Source: Diadophis punctatus similis
Taxonomy: Eukaryota > Chordata > Lepidosauria > Squamata > Dipsadidae
NCBI GenBank assembly: GCA_023053685.1
Contig: JALIGW010000016.1
Coordinates: forward strand, 15,739,973 to 15,803,972
Length of the DNA stretch: 64,000 bases
Direction: 5' to 3'
Within the stretch, counting starts at the first letter, position 1. The number at the start of each line of letters is the position of its first letter. Position numbers and translations under genes: made by a program. This document shows positions 42,166-53,189 of this stretch, piece after piece. The notes beneath the pieces are model-generated. The model made no database searches and had not been told where the DNA came from. It saw only the letters and a list, made by a program, of their open reading frames with translations.

Positions 42166-42552
42166 AGTGATGGCGAACCTAGGGCACACGTGCCGGAAGT
42201 GGCACACAGAGCCATCTCTCCGGACACGCCAGCTGTCACCTGTTGCTCTTCCAGGTTCCGGCACTGAAGCGCTGGTATTCGCGCACGCGGAAGCACCGGA
42301 AACCGGAAGAGCAGCTCCCTGGCGCACATTTGCGCCGGGAAGCTGAGCTTCCGGTTTCTGGCGCGCATGCTGGTCTTCGCACGTGCATGCACCAGGTTAC
42401 CAGCACACATGCACACACTGGAAACCTGAAGGTCAGCTTCCTGGCGCTCATGCGTGTGCACACCGGGGGCCTGCTCTTCCGGATTCTGGGGCTCCCCCAG
42501 CCGCCCGTGCTCCCATTTCGCCACTCAGTGCCGTAAAGGTTCACCAACACTG
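42166..42552. mobile_element. hAT-like element (GTGATGGCGAACC family), exact target duplication
   Basis: AGTGATGGCGAACCTAGGGC to AAAGGTTCACCAACACTG. CTCTATAC occurs at 42158-42165 and 42553-42560. The interior has repeated GCTTCCGG/CCGGAAG palindromes. Confidence 0.9.
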
Positions 42553-42692
42553 CTCTATACTATCTATATACTTTTTATGCTACCTTCAGGAAGGGTTTCT
42601 AATGTGAGGTAGGCTGTATTCACAAAGTCTGAGAATAATGAGTTTTTTCCAAGGTTCGGTCTTGAGTCCAGTGCTCTCTCGCATAAATGGCT

Positions 42693-42839
42693 TAGAATAG
42701 GGGGTCTCCAAACTTGGCAACTTTTAAGACCTGTGGACTTCAACTTCCAGAATTCCCCAGACAGCATAGTTGGCTGAGGAATTCTGGGAGTTAAAGTCCA
42801 TAAGTATTAAAGTTAACAAGTTTGGAGACCCCTATTCTA
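42693..42839. mobile_element. palindromic MITE (hAT type)
   Basis: TAGAATAGGGGTCTCCAAAC and its complement close a hairpin of two 65-70 bp arms with about ten mismatches. The core GGACTTCAACTTCCAGAATT is shared with 2580-2714. The inverted, rather than direct, TAGAATA flanks make the target duplication unclear. Confidence 0.75.
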
Positions 42840-43002
42840 CCATCAGAGAAGAAAGAACGAAGGAATCTTGATAGGTCTGAATCCTGGCTCCTACACAACA
42901 GTATGGAATTCAGTGGTGAGGCAGCCAAGATTCTGGAGTCAGGTTGGAAAACCTGAAACAAACAAAGAACACTTTGCTAAATGCTATGCTAAGTATGCTA
43001 AC

Positions 43003-43386
43003 ACATACGAAGAACAGTTACAGGAATTGGGTATGTCTAGTTTAATGAAAAGGAGGACTAGGGGTGACGTGATAGCAGTGTTCCAATATATAAGGGGTTG
43101 CTACAAAGAAGAGGGAGTCAAGCTATTCCCCAAAGCACCTGAAGGCAGGACAAGAAGCAATGGGTGGAAACTAATCAAGGAGAGAAGCAACCTAGAACTA
43201 AGGAGACAGATAGAACAATCAACAGTTGAACAGCTTGCCTCCAGAAGCTGTGAATGTTCCAACACTGGAAGTTTTAAAGAAGAGATTGGATAACCATTTA
43301 TCTGAAATGGAATAGGGTCTCCTGCTTGAGCAGGGGGTTGGATTACAAGACCTCCATGGTCCCTTCCAACTCTATTATTCTATGTT
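43003..43386 (+). mobile_element. CR1 LINE 3' end
   Basis: The frame 42868-43293 contains [40 protein letters not shown] and NGWKLIKERSNLELRRQ. After a deletion the 3' UTR ends GGTCCCTTCCAACTCTATTA. Confidence 0.9.
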
Positions 43387-43394
43387 CTAACCAC

Positions 43395-43917
43395 AATGTA
43401 CACAGCTATAAGACAAACAGCCATCGGTGAATCAGTAATACTTGTGAGAAGCATCTGAGCATCCTATTAGAGCACAGGTTAAGCATAAGCCAGTAGTGTG
43501 CTGCAGTTGCCAGTAGAGTCAATGCAATCTTAGGCTGCATGAACAGACACACGGTGTTACAATCATAACTCACTACCAGAGGTGGTATTCAGCCGGTTCG
43601 GACCGGTTCAGGAGAACCGGTAGTGGCAACCCACAGATGGGCCCGCCCACCCGCCCCAGCGCTATGCCGTCCTATTTCTGCATGTTTTGAAGCCGCGTGC
43701 ATGTGTGCAAGCCGCGCGCACGAGCAAAATGCCTGCGCAGACGATCGCACGCATGCGTGGAAGGGCGCGCACGCTCACATTTGCAAACCAGTAGGGAAAG
43801 TAAATGAATACCACCTCTGCTCACTACAATACCAGAAAGACTAACAAGAGGAATTGGAAAGAGTAGGGAGAAGATTGACAAACATGGTGAAGATCTTGGA
43901 GGTTAAATCCTATAAGA
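43395..43917 (+). mobile_element. CR1-like upstream fragment, interrupted by a hAT
   Basis: TAAGCCAGTAGTGTGCTGCA, then AATCTTAGGCTGCATGAACA resembles the CR1 segment at 26385-26440. After the hAT, AGGAATTGGAAAGAGTAGGG may continue it. Eroded. Confidence 0.55.
43577..43819. mobile_element. hAT-like element, exact target duplication
   Basis: CAGAGGTGGTATTCAGCCGG to TGAATACCACCTCTG. CTCACTAC at 43569-43576 and 43820-43827. GC-rich interior rich in GCGCGC/CATGCG words. Confidence 0.92.
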
Positions 43918-44780
43918 AAGTGGTTTACAACTTTTCTGACTCCATTGACTGGCAGCGGTGGAGTTGTGGCCCGCCAGCAGCCTGTGCAGCTGATAGCGGA
44001 TCCCGCCCAAGAAGAGGTTGATGTGGTGATGTGCCAGCGGCCTGTGCAGCTGGCACCTGAGTCGGACAGTGAGGAGGCTGGAGAGGACTCGGTGCCAGAG
44101 GCAGAGATTCAGCTAGGGCCTTCAGAACCTCCAGAACCTCTCATCAGTGACAAGAAAGAAGAGGAGGAGCCTATTCTTAATGCATGGGCATGCAGAGCTG
44201 TCAAAAGGCAGGAGTGGTTCCTCAGGAGGAGGTCTCCTCAAGAGTAGGGATGATGACGTAGGCAGCAATTTGCAGGAAACAACGTTCGTTCGTATGCCTT
44301 CATGTCTTGAATTCAGAAAGGTCTGCTCGGCTCTTGTTCTCTCTCTTGGCATTCTTTCTGCAAATTGCTTCTGGGCATTTTGCCAACCATTGTAAGCTTC
44401 CTGATATCTCCAAGACTGTTTGCTCAGACTTGATTTATTATTTCATGGACTCGTGCTGGCTGTTAATGAAGTTGAATTAACAGCCGGTGTTCAGCAAAGA
44501 CTGCTTTAAACTATATTTGTGTTCGACGACTACTAAGAAAGCTCATAAGTAGTCTTTCATTTAGTAAACGAAGGTTTGGACAGAATTTGTGTGTGCTGCG
44601 TTCTTTGTGGGCCGTAGCTGGAGCAGAACAGGTGGTGGGAGGATGGTTTCATGAGCACAACCTAGATCCCACACACGAGCAAATGAAGCTTCATGTGCTC
44701 GCCCACCATTTGTGCAGCCCAGTTCCCAACAGGTCGCAGACCAGTACCAATCTGCAGATCCCGAGGGGTTGGGGACTCCG
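43918..44780 (+). mobile_element. MER1-like hAT split by a solo LTR
   Basis: Left end AAGTGGTTTACAACTTTTCT, right end GAGGGGTTGGGGACTCCG. CTATAAGA (43910-43917) and ATATAAGA (44781-44788) match at seven of eight. GAGGATGGTTTCATGAGCAC and CAGCCCAGTTCCCAACAGGT are MER1-like words. The LTR is inside at GGTGG. Confidence 0.75.
43962..44630 (+). mobile_element. solo LTR, family A copy 2
   Basis: 669 bp. The first base is mutated (AGTTGTGGCCCGCC instead of TG) and it ends GGAGCAGAACA. GGTGG flanks both sides exactly (43957-43961, 44631-44635). The frame to the stop at 44245 is open, acidic first, and ends with a basic block near RRRSPQE. CCTGTGCAGCTG is duplicated inside. No TATA box as clear as in copies 1 and 3. 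Confidence 0.88.
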
Positions 44781-44917
44781 ATATAAGATATGAATAACTG
44801 GCAAAATGTAACACAAAGAAAAATTTCCTCAAGATTTAAATAAATCTTTATCTAACAGATAAAAATATAAAGCATGGTCAGTGCTATAAGCAAACACAAC
44901 CACAGGACATGTTACGA

Positions 44918-45245
44918 CAGGGGTGTCAAACTCAAGACCCGGGGCCCGGATCCGGCCTGCGAGGTGCTTAGATCTGGCCTGTGGGGCTGCCCTGAAAACA
45001 GCAAAAGACCGGCCTGCAGTGCCTCTGTCAGCGAAAATGGAGCTCCATTTTTGCTGGCAGAGGGTTGCAGGAGGCCGTCGCATCCGAAAACGGAGCTCAG
45101 GAGTCCATTTTTGCTGGCAGAGCACTCAGGCCACCAGAGGCGCCCCTGACATAAGTGATGTCAAGCTGGCCACGCCCACCCTGGCCCTCTGAGGTAAAAC
45201 ACAACCCTGATGCAGCCCTCAATGAAATCAAGTTTGACATGCCTG
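44918..45245. mobile_element. hAT-like element (GGTGTCAAAC family), target duplication
   Basis: CAGGGGTGTCAAACTCAAGA to AAGTTTGACATGCCTG. TGTTACGA and TGTTAGGA match at seven of eight. CCATTTTTGCTGGCAGAG occurs twice inside. Confidence 0.9.
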
Positions 45246-45253
45246 TGTTAGGA

Positions 45254-46130
45254 GAACATCAATGATTGCACAATGCTTTGTATCCAAAAGTACACTGGGT
45301 AACATTGGAAGTTAACTTCCCTACATCGTTCTAAATCTTAAAATACTGTCTCTGATACATCCCAAACAGAAGTCAAGTTACTAAAAATTAAAACTGCACA
45401 AGGATTCTATAAACACCATTTACGTACATCCTCTGAACAGTTTCCATGAAGCAATTATCAGAAATAGATACTCTCTCCCCTTAAAATAACTGGGAGGGGA
45501 AACATGTACATGTCAAATGCCAGAAAAAGAAGCAAAACGCTGCTTCAGAATTTGCATACTTGTTCTCAGAAATGACTAAAACTGCAGCATTTGAATATAA
45601 GCTGCTTGCGTTCCCAATTAATTTTGGTGTATAGTTGTATTTTCTTCCACTGTCAGTTGTTTTAATTTCAGCTCATGAGCAAATGGCAAATTCCATTTAT
45701 TCCATCACTTTATTGCGTCTCTTTCTTTGATCTTCCGTTGCTATCTCCTGCCTAACCTGCTTAAGATTTACTGTAAATTTGGGAATGCAAATACGATATA
45801 TTTGAACAAACACTGCTGCTGTTCCATTTATTTACTAGCGTGATCTGTCAACAAATTCAGAAGAAACAATGCCCCATGGGAAGGTTTGAGATATACACTT
45901 GAAAGCAGTGTCAGTTTTTTCATTAGATAATGAACAATTTTTCTGATTTTTCCGTTGAGAAGTTCCTTTGAAGGGAAACTTGAAAAGCACATTCACCAGC
46001 AATTCAGATAGATGAAAATGTTTTATTTAACACGAGAGAAATCTCATATCAAATAAAAGACACTTGCCCTATAAACTAGAATACCCGTTTTCAAAAAAGT
46101 ATGGAATTATGGAGTTGCAAAATCATCATC
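45254..46130. other. long unannotated stretch, candidate conserved non-coding DNA
   Basis: About 880 bp free of named repeats. 45560-45900 has an even, non-repetitive AT-rich sequence (for example GTCAGTTGTTTTAATTTCAG). No exon seen. Confidence 0.45.
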
Positions 46131-46136
46131 ATCATC

Positions 46137-46520
46137 ATTATTATTATTAATTGTATTTGTATGCCGCCCAACTCCTGAAGGACTCTGGGCGGCTAACAAC
46201 AATTTGTAAATACAAAAAATATAAAAGCAATTTAAAAACAGATAAAAAGGAAGATTTAAAAAAACTCACACATACTCGTCCATGGCTGGATCTCTCCAAT
46301 TATAAATGCGAGATCAACGGCCTTCAGCCTTCCGGAAGAGCCAGGTCTTGATCACTTTTCGGAAGGCCAATAGGGTGGGGATGGTCCGGATCTCCGGAGG
46401 TAGCTGGTTCCAGAGACCCGCCGCAGACAGAGAGAAGGTCCTTCCCCGCGGGCCCGCCAACCAATATTGTTTAGCTCACGGGACCTGGAGGAGACACTCT
46501 TGTGGGATCTCACCGGTCGC
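46137..46520 (-). mobile_element. L2 LINE, C-terminal remnant and 3' end
   Basis: GTATGCCGCCCAACTCCTGA and CTCTGGGCGGCTAAC hairpin, then CTTCCGGAAGAGCCAGGTCT and AGCTGGTTCCAGAGACC, matching the same part of 32191-32862. Confidence 0.88.
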
Positions 46521-46595
46521 TGGGAGTTTATTTTATTTAAAAGTTCTTAAAAAGTTCTTTTATGCCGCCCAATCCCGTAGAACTCCCGTAGAGTT
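46521..46595 (-). mobile_element. second L2-type 3' end
   Basis: TTTATTTAAAAGTTCTTAAA, TTATGCCGCCCAATCCCG. It abuts the previous L2 in the same orientation. Confidence 0.65.
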
Positions 46596-46682
46596 GTGTA
46601 GCAAAATATAGTATTTCTGATGTAAATGCAATGCAGAGGGTACCAAAGTGGATACCAAACTATTTAGGAAAAATAGTACTTT

Positions 46683-47195
46683 TGTGTGGCAATGAAAGGG
46701 TATTTCAAGAAATGGGTGTTTGCTAATAGAGCGTCAAAGAAAACCATGGTTTGCTATCTGCAAATTGGCTACAACCTGGTCTGCTGTCTCTTTAAGACCT
46801 CTCCCTAGCCAGCATAGCATCAAGTGGCTATAAAAGCTGAATAGAGGCAGTTGGGTTTGGTAGTGGTGTGAGAAGGAAGGTGGCTGTGTTTGTTTATTGA
46901 AGTAAAAGCCTGAAGCAGCCTAAAGCCAACAAAGAGATACTGTTCTCCAGCAGTGAGACTCACAAGGAGTAACAGTGGAAGAGCAGCATTAGGAGCTATA
47001 GCAGAAGTGGGGAAGAGTGGAGTAGTGAGCAGTAAGTACGAGCCTTTGAGCACTGGTGTGGATGTTGCCTACAGACCCGTGTGGTTGTGTTGGCCCCTTC
47101 AGAGCTGAAGAAGCTTCTTGGATGAGAAGCGAAAGGTCTTCAAAGAAAAACCAGAAAGTCCAGTTGCCTCTTGAAAAAGCACGTTTGGTTCAACC
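46683..47195 (+). mobile_element. LTR-like or Penelope-like end with TATA box and hairpin core
   Basis: TCTTTAAGACCTCTCCC and GGCTATAAAAGCTG (46830) look like a promoter. At 47102 the shared core AGCTGAAGAAGCTTCTTGGA, TGAGAAGCGAAAGGTCTTCA follows, then GTCCAGTTGCCTCTTGAAAA. Left boundary and class uncertain. Confidence 0.5.
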
Positions 47196-47852
47196 TCCTC
47201 TATTAAACAGTCCATGATGGTTTCAGAAGCCATCCATCCAATTTTAGTGTCTTGCTATGTTATGTTGTGAAAATAAATAAAATTAACATTAAGAAGGGCG
47301 ATTAGCAAATCCAGAGAAGAGGGAGACAAAGATGCTATTTTGAACCATATCCAAAATCCCCAGCTTTAATCACTGAAAAGTTTTATCCTGATCATAACAT
47401 CCTCTTCATTTTTTAAGAGTAACTAAATGCTATTAATAATTCATGTAAAAAGCAAGGTTGCATTTACTGAAAGTCTGCAGTGGCACAGCCATCGTATTCC
47501 ATGGCAAAATTGGCTTTTATCCTTCTCATTATATGCACTTCCAGTTCTGTATTTAATCCATATTATGCTCCTAAGGGCTCAGGCGACAAGATACAATGTT
47601 AATTTAGAACTTAATATAAAACCACTTATTGTGTGTGTTTTTTTTAAAGCACCAAATGCTAATTAACAGCTTGGCAAAAGAAATCATATTGAACCTGTAA
47701 TAATAGTCAAGTAGATTTTTTTTAAATCGGTTTGTTTGCAATTCAATTCTCCCTTGATCCGCGCGTTACAATTCAACTGTGCCGTTTTACTATCCAAACA
47801 CCTCACCTTCAATAACTGAAATTATCTTCCAAAGAAAGAAGAAGGGGATAAG
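47196..47852. other. unannotated, possibly single-copy
   Basis: No named repeat or exon. AT-rich. Confidence 0.45.
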
Positions 47853-47860
47853 GTATATCT

Positions 47861-48124
47861 CAGTGCTGTGGAGTCGGAGTCGGAGTCGAGGAGTCGGAGT
47901 CGGAGTAAATTTTGGGTACCTGGAGTCGGAGTCGGAAGTACAAAAAACTGAGGAGTCGGAGTCGGAACATTTATCTACCGACTCCACAGCCCTGGACAGT
48001 GCTGTGGAGTCGGAGTCGAGGAGTCAGAGGAAATTTTGGGTACCTGGAGTCGGAGTCGGAAGTACAAAAAACTGAGGAGTCGGAGTCGGAGTCGGAACAT
48101 TTATCTACCGACTCCACAGTCCTG
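47861..48124. mobile_element. hAT-like element, tandemly doubled within one insertion
   Basis: Two units (47861-47994 and 47997-48124), each from CAGTGCTGTGGAGTCGGAGT to CGACTCCACAG(C/T)CCTG. GTATATCT occurs at 47853-47860 and 48125-48132, outside the pair only. Internal GGAGTCGGAGTC runs vary between units. Confidence 0.9.
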
Positions 48125-48132
48125 GTATATCT

Positions 48133-48811
48133 GATCAAAAATGGCTGAAAAGGTTTTTAAGCAGTTTAAGCTAGGCGCGTAATTAGCAAGCTTTATGACA
48201 TATTTTTAGCACTTCTATTTCAAAATAATCTCCCCAATAACTTCTTGAAATGAATAAACTCTCGGGTAAAATGTGTGCTCATATGGCTAGATATTCATAA
48301 ATCAATGGGGCCCGGCAGCACATGGATTCTGTCTGTAAAAGAGGCTTCAAAGCATGAGGGGGTAGGAACACAGCACCTGTCTTCAACTCATTAAAGCAGC
48401 TGTATATTTCCCTAAGAATGCATGCAGCAAAAAGAACAGCTGTTTAAGTTGTCGCAGAGACCAGATGTTGCTATTATATTCCTAGGCATGCCAAAATAGT
48501 TTTTGAAGATCACGTCTGAAGCACCACCCAACTGTTCAAATCAGTCTGATAGGACAATTCATATTTCACTAATGTAAATTCTGGGGGGGGGGAGGGGAGA
48601 GGAACACACACAGATATTCCCATTTTGTTCTCTCGCAAGATTTTATTTATTTTTGCTATCACAACAAGGACGGACACAGAAGAAATGGACACGGAACTGT
48701 GCAAAAGAACCCATGAAGTCAACATTAATTAGAACCGCTATTTTAATTTTATTTCCATTGCTTCAAATTTAGCTGTCCCAATCCTGCTTATGTTTTTGGG
48801 TCAGACCTCGC
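48133..48811. other. unannotated, possibly single-copy
   Basis: No named repeat or exon. G run at 48583-48597. Confidence 0.45.
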
Positions 48812-49446
48812 TGTTGTGGTCTGCCAGCGGCCTGCGGAGCTGGCAGCAGTCGGACAGCGGAGGCTGGGTAGGAACATGGGCGAGGCCTGGAGTCTGGGGA
48901 AGGCTCTGTGTCGGAGGCAGTGATGGGGCCCGGGCCATCTGGGAGTTCTGTGCTGACTCCAGAGCCTCCAGAGGCTGACATGAGCGAGGCAGAGGAATGG
49001 GGGGAGCCTGTTCTCAATGTGCCATGCGCAGAGCTGCCAGAAGGCAAGAACAGTTGAGGAATAAAAGGGCTATTCGGGAATAAGACTTGGAGATGATTGG
49101 CCCCTCCCATAAGACATAAAAGAAGAGCAACCAGATGTGCTCGTTGCAGGAAGCAACTTGGTTCAATTCTGGTTGGTGTAACTCAGCAGCTCCGTTCTGA
49201 CTCCGTGCTCTGTTTGGCCTTGCAAAGCTCCTTGCCAATTAGGTCTCTGGCAGCGTGTGGAGATAAAGGTTGGTGTTTATCAGCCTCCTTCCGAAACACT
49301 GTGGCAGACTTCTGTCGGACTAATTAACATTGTTTGAGACTTATTACGGCTGTGAATGAACATAATTCACAGCTGCTGAAATAAAAAGAGGTTTTTTGGG
49401 ACTCAGTTTGTGTTTTATGATTTATCAGGAAGCCTAGGTCAGAACA
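48812..49446 (+). mobile_element. solo LTR, family A copy 3
   Basis: 635 bp, TGTTGTGGTCTGCCAGC to AGGTCAGAACA. CTCGC and TTCGC flanks match at four of five. GGCCCCTCCCATAAGACATA followed by AAAGAAGAGC is the promoter region and AATAAAAAGAGG the polyadenylation region. The frame open in copies 1 and 2 is broken here; GTGCCATGCGCAGAGCTGCC has lost two bases relative to copy 1, which also destroys the NRF1-like palindrome. Confidence 0.88.
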
Positions 49447-49583
49447 TTCGCAACACGCGGGCAAAGAAACACAATCAAGTTTTCACTCACACAAGAGACA
49501 AAAGCGGCACATTCCTAAACTAGATATTTGGACATGTATTAATGTGGTGAATTCAAAAGACTCGTGTACAATAAACATGATAG

Positions 49584-49945
49584 AGGTACTCCTGACTTGC
49601 AACAATTGAGCACCAAAGTTTCCATTGTTAAGCAAGGCAATTGTTAAGTGGGTTTTGCATCATTTTACGAATTGTTTTGCCACAGTGGTTAAGTCAATCA
49701 CTGAAGTTCTTAAGTGAATCATACAGTCATTATGCGAATCTTGTTTTCCCCATTGACTTTGCTTGTCAGAAGCTGGTGGGTAGTCACAGTCACTTAACGA
49801 CTGTATGATTCATTTAACAACTGCAGTGATTGCCTTAACAACTGTGGCAAAAAGGCCTAAATTTGGGCCTGTCTCATTTAACAACCACTTCGCTTAGCAA
49901 CAGGAATTCTGGTCCAAATTGTAATTGTAAATTGAGGACTACCTG
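49584..49945. mobile_element. Tigger/pogo-like fold-back element
   Basis: AGGTACTCCTGACTTGCAAC to AATTGAGGACTACCTGTA. The two halves are inverted copies of the same family 3' half (arms about 165 bp: TTGCCACAGTGGTTAAGTCA pairs with TGCCTTAACAACTGTGGCAA). Ordinary copies have different 5' and 3' halves. Confidence 0.85.
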
Positions 49946-51269
49946 TATGAATAGAAGTAATCTGTCCTCACTGTAACCTACCGCACTTTTTTCACTGTGG
50001 GCTCCTTATTTATTAATTATTATTCATTCATTAAATTTATATGCCGCCCATCTCAAGTTCTGAATCCAATTCCTAACGGGACATAAACTGGGCAGATGAG
50101 CGCGCTAGAAGAAGAAGAACAGAACAAACGAAGCTCTGTGCAAAATTGCCTCTCTTCGTCCAAGCACGTCCTTCGGAGTAAAAACTCAACGCAATCGTTT
50201 GCTTTATGGCCAACATGCAAATGAAGCAAGAAACCTGACTCATCACATCTGGAGTGAACTCAAGGTAGTGGCCACTGTCACATCTCCCCGCAGTTAATAG
50301 CACGCTGTGCGAAGTACGACTTTGCTTTTGTCATAAATCTGCCGTCCATTGATTTTGCTGACTGGGCCTAAATTCAAACGTAATAGCAAAAGGGGCAAAA
50401 TATTAACTGGAAAGGACACCCTTCAGTTGAGGAGAAAGGCTGGATTATTCAGAAGGCATCGAGGTGGGGTAGGGTGGAGAGACAACCAGGAAATGTGAAT
50501 TTGGCACAGAGACAAAAAAACCTTGGCTTGCGTTAATAAGATTGGCTTCCATTAACCTTCATGACACCTTCATAGATTGCTTCAGTAGCCACAGTGTTTG
50601 ATTCCTAGGATAAGGCATGCCTGTTTCCCCCCCCCCCCAAAAAAAATCCACTTCTGCTTGTGAGGCATGAAATATAAGAATATGTCACCGGGCCAAAGTT
50701 TCTAACTGTTTTTATGAATAGAGACACCGAGGCCAAGGTGAAGGCATTATTTAGCAGAGGTGGGGGGGGGGGGGTTGTGTGTGTGACAAGTAGATCTGCT
50801 TCAGACTACTGGTGGGCAGATGGTATTCATTTGGTTCCACTGTGCTAAAATCAAATAATTTTGTAACCGAAAGTCATGTACATCACGCCGATCAGACTGG
50901 CCCTATTTAGAGACTTGCAGCTTGGCGTTCGCTCGCCATGGTCTCCTGGGATCCGCGTACCCCTCACTCTGCTTGGCCAAGTGCCCGATTTGACATTTCT
51001 ATTTTCTGCTCCCCCTGTAAAGCTAGGGAATTTTGGATGTCTTCCAAAGCTTGACACACAAAGAGGGGAAAAAACCCTAATGTGACAAGACAAGGATGAG
51101 GGCTATTTTGCATATGCAGGGCAGCAATTCTAACTCAGGATAATGAAGTTCAGTCTCTAGCCCCCAAAAAAAGGGAAAAATAACAACACATAAAGCATCA
51201 GAAAGTATGTTCTTCTGCCTTGGGCCTCACTCTGAATCTTTTGAAACAAACTTTTCCAATGTGCTTTCA
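49946..51269. other. long unannotated stretch
   Basis: 1.3 kb. 49990-50055 is an L2-type tail remnant on the minus strand (ATTAAATTTATATGCCGCCC). C and G runs lie at 50629-50638 and 50762-50774. No exon seen. Confidence 0.5.
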
Positions 51270-51527
51270 CAGCCAATTTATTTATTTATTTATTTGTGAC
51301 ATTTATATACCGTCTCATAGTGCAAGCACTCTCTAAGCGGTTTACACCAGTAAGCAATGTATATTTACATTGCCCCCAACAATCTGGATCCTCGTTTTAC
51401 CTACCTCGGAAGGATGGAAGGCTGAGTCAACCCTGAGCCGGTGAGATTTGAACCGCTGACCTGCGGATCACAGTCAGCTAAAGTGGCTTGCAGTACCCCA
51501 CTCTAACCGCTGCGCCACCTCGGCTCT
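51270..51527 (-). mobile_element. tRNA-derived SINE with MIR/L2-like tail
   Basis: (TTTA)n, GTGACATTTATATACCGTCT, TAAGCGGTTTACACCAGTAA ... CGCTGCGCCACCTCGGCTC. Complete minus-strand copy. Confidence 0.93.
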
Positions 51528-51570
51528 TTCTAATTATCTGATGTGTTCCCAAAAACTACCAGAGGAAATG

Positions 51571-51942
51571 CAGGTAGTTGTCAACTTTATTTACTGACCG
51601 TTCAGAGTTACAACGGCACTGAAAAAAGCGACCTGTGACCACTTTTTCACACTTACGACCTTTGCAGCATCCCCATGGTCATGTGATCAAAATTCAGGCG
51701 CTTGGCAACGGACTCATAATTATGACGGTTGCAGTGTCTCGGGGTCATGTGATCCCCTTTTGCGACCTTCTGACAAGCAAAGTCAAATGGGGGGGAAAGC
51801 CAGGTACACTTAACCACAATGTTACTAACTTAACTGCAGTGATTCACTTAACAACAGTGGCAAGAAGAATTGTAAAATGGGGCAAAATTCACTGAACAAA
51901 TGTCTCGCTTAGCAACAGAAAATTTGGGCCCAATTGTAGTCC
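51571..51942 (+). mobile_element. Tigger/pogo-like MITE, near full length
   Basis: CAGGTAGTTGTCAACTTTAT start, CCCCATGGTCATGTGATCAA, GACGGTTGCAGTGTCTCGGG, CGCTTAGCAACAGAAAATTT. The final repeat is eroded at 51935. Confidence 0.85.
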
Positions 51943-51996
51943 TAATTTTGTTTAAAATTAAAAACACGGCATTGATATACAACAGACACTCCAAAC

Positions 51997-52258
51997 ATTT
52001 ATTTATTTATTTTATTATTCATTAGTGACATTTATATACCGCCTCACAGTGCAAGCACTCTCTAAGCGGTTTACACCAGTAAGCAATGTATATATTTACA
52101 TTGCCCCCAACAATCTGGGTCCTCATTTTACCTACCTCTAAAGGATGGAAGGCTGAGTCAACCTTGAGCCGGTGAGATTTGAACCACTGACCTGCAGATC
52201 AGTGTCAGCTAATGTGGCCTGCAGTACCTGCCTCTAACCGCTGCACCACCTCGGCTCT
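51997..52258 (-). mobile_element. tRNA-derived SINE with MIR/L2-like tail
   Basis: (TTTA)n, TTAGTGACATTTATATACCG ... ACCGCTGCACCACCTCGGCTC. Complete and very similar to 51270-51527, with which it brackets a Tigger-like element. Confidence 0.93.
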
Positions 52259-52335
52259 TAAACATGAGGCTCAACTCCATTGTTTTTATTTTTAGATATG
52301 TTTTCTCAACTCAAGTGAACCTGGAATGGCATATC

Positions 52336-52459
52336 AGGAGACCCTGGGAATGCTGCAACGGTCGTAAGTGTGAAAAAGGGTCATAAGTCACATCTTTCAG
52401 TGCCATTGTTACTTGGAATGCCCACTAAATGAACAGTTGTAAGTCAAGGACCACCTGTA
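52336..52459 (-). mobile_element. Tigger/pogo-like terminal part
   Basis: GGGAATGCTGCAACGGTCGT to GTTGTAAGTCAAGGACCACC plus TGTA. Confidence 0.78.
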
Positions 52460-52493
52460 CAATAAACAAACAAATAAGCATCTTCCCTATACA

Positions 52494-52857
52494 CACAGGT
52501 GGGTTCTACTTACCTTCACCACCGGTTTGCATCGCGATGTTTCGCTCACGTGGGTTCCCCCTGTGCAATTTCACTTCCGTGCATGCTCAGTAGCAGGATT
52601 CAGCCCGAAACACAGCTGAGGAGCTCATCAGCTGTGCTTCGGGCGAAGAAATAAAGGTCAGGGGCGGGCTCTTTTTCAAGCCGCGGAAGAGGAGAAGACA
52701 TCCCAACACAGAAAAATTCACAAAAAATTCACAAAAAAAGATGGTGGCGCCCACGGACCGCACCGACCGAACTGGATCCGTGATGCCATCGTTACATCAC
52801 CAGCTGGTCGCTAACAGTTTGGGCGATCTGTTCTGAACCGGGAGGAACCCACCCCTC
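52494..52857 (-). mobile_element. hAT-like element (GGTGGGTTCC/ACCGG family)
   Basis: CACAGGTGGGTTCTACTTAC to CCGGGAGGAACCCACCCCTC. Flanks CCTATACA / CCTATATA are similar. The interior CAGCCCGAAACACAGCTGAG and its inverted partner recur in the opposite order in 60094-60480, so this is the reverse orientation of that copy. Confidence 0.8.
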
Positions 52858-52879
52858 CCTATATATAAACAGCCTTCTT

Positions 52880-53189
52880 TCAAAAAAAGACTTTGGAAGG
52901 ACCCACTCCACTTGACAGAATAATTGGTGGGGCAGTGAACTTAGTAAGACGTTGAGAAAGGCTGTTCTCAAGGAACAGACGGGCACAGAGCATACTTCTT
53001 TAATTACCCAGTTCATCATACCTCACGTAATTCAGCAATCTGGATCCCTTGAGATAATACAAGCTGCCGAGTCCAAAGACAACATGCTTAATGAAATACT
53101 CAAGTTCCTTTCAGATATTAATGCAGCCATACTTCACAATGTAACTGCTGGCAGAGAGCAAAGGTCTTCTAAGGGAGAGTTTCCCCAAG

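Noticed and set aside
46830..47053. Host promoter and first exon (GGCTATAAAAGC with downstream transcribed-looking sequence)
   Set aside because: It runs into the dispersed hairpin-core repeat at 47102, and the GCAGTAAGT is not a proper splice donor. A retroelement promoter is more likely.
47790..48148. Serine/arginine-rich protein (SRSRS repeats)
   Set aside because: It arises from the GGAGTC repeats of a doubled hAT MITE.
30969..49446. The three family A LTRs as parts of one provirus
   Set aside because: Each has its own 5-bp flanking duplication, and no gag, pol or env sequence lies between them. They are independent solo LTRs.
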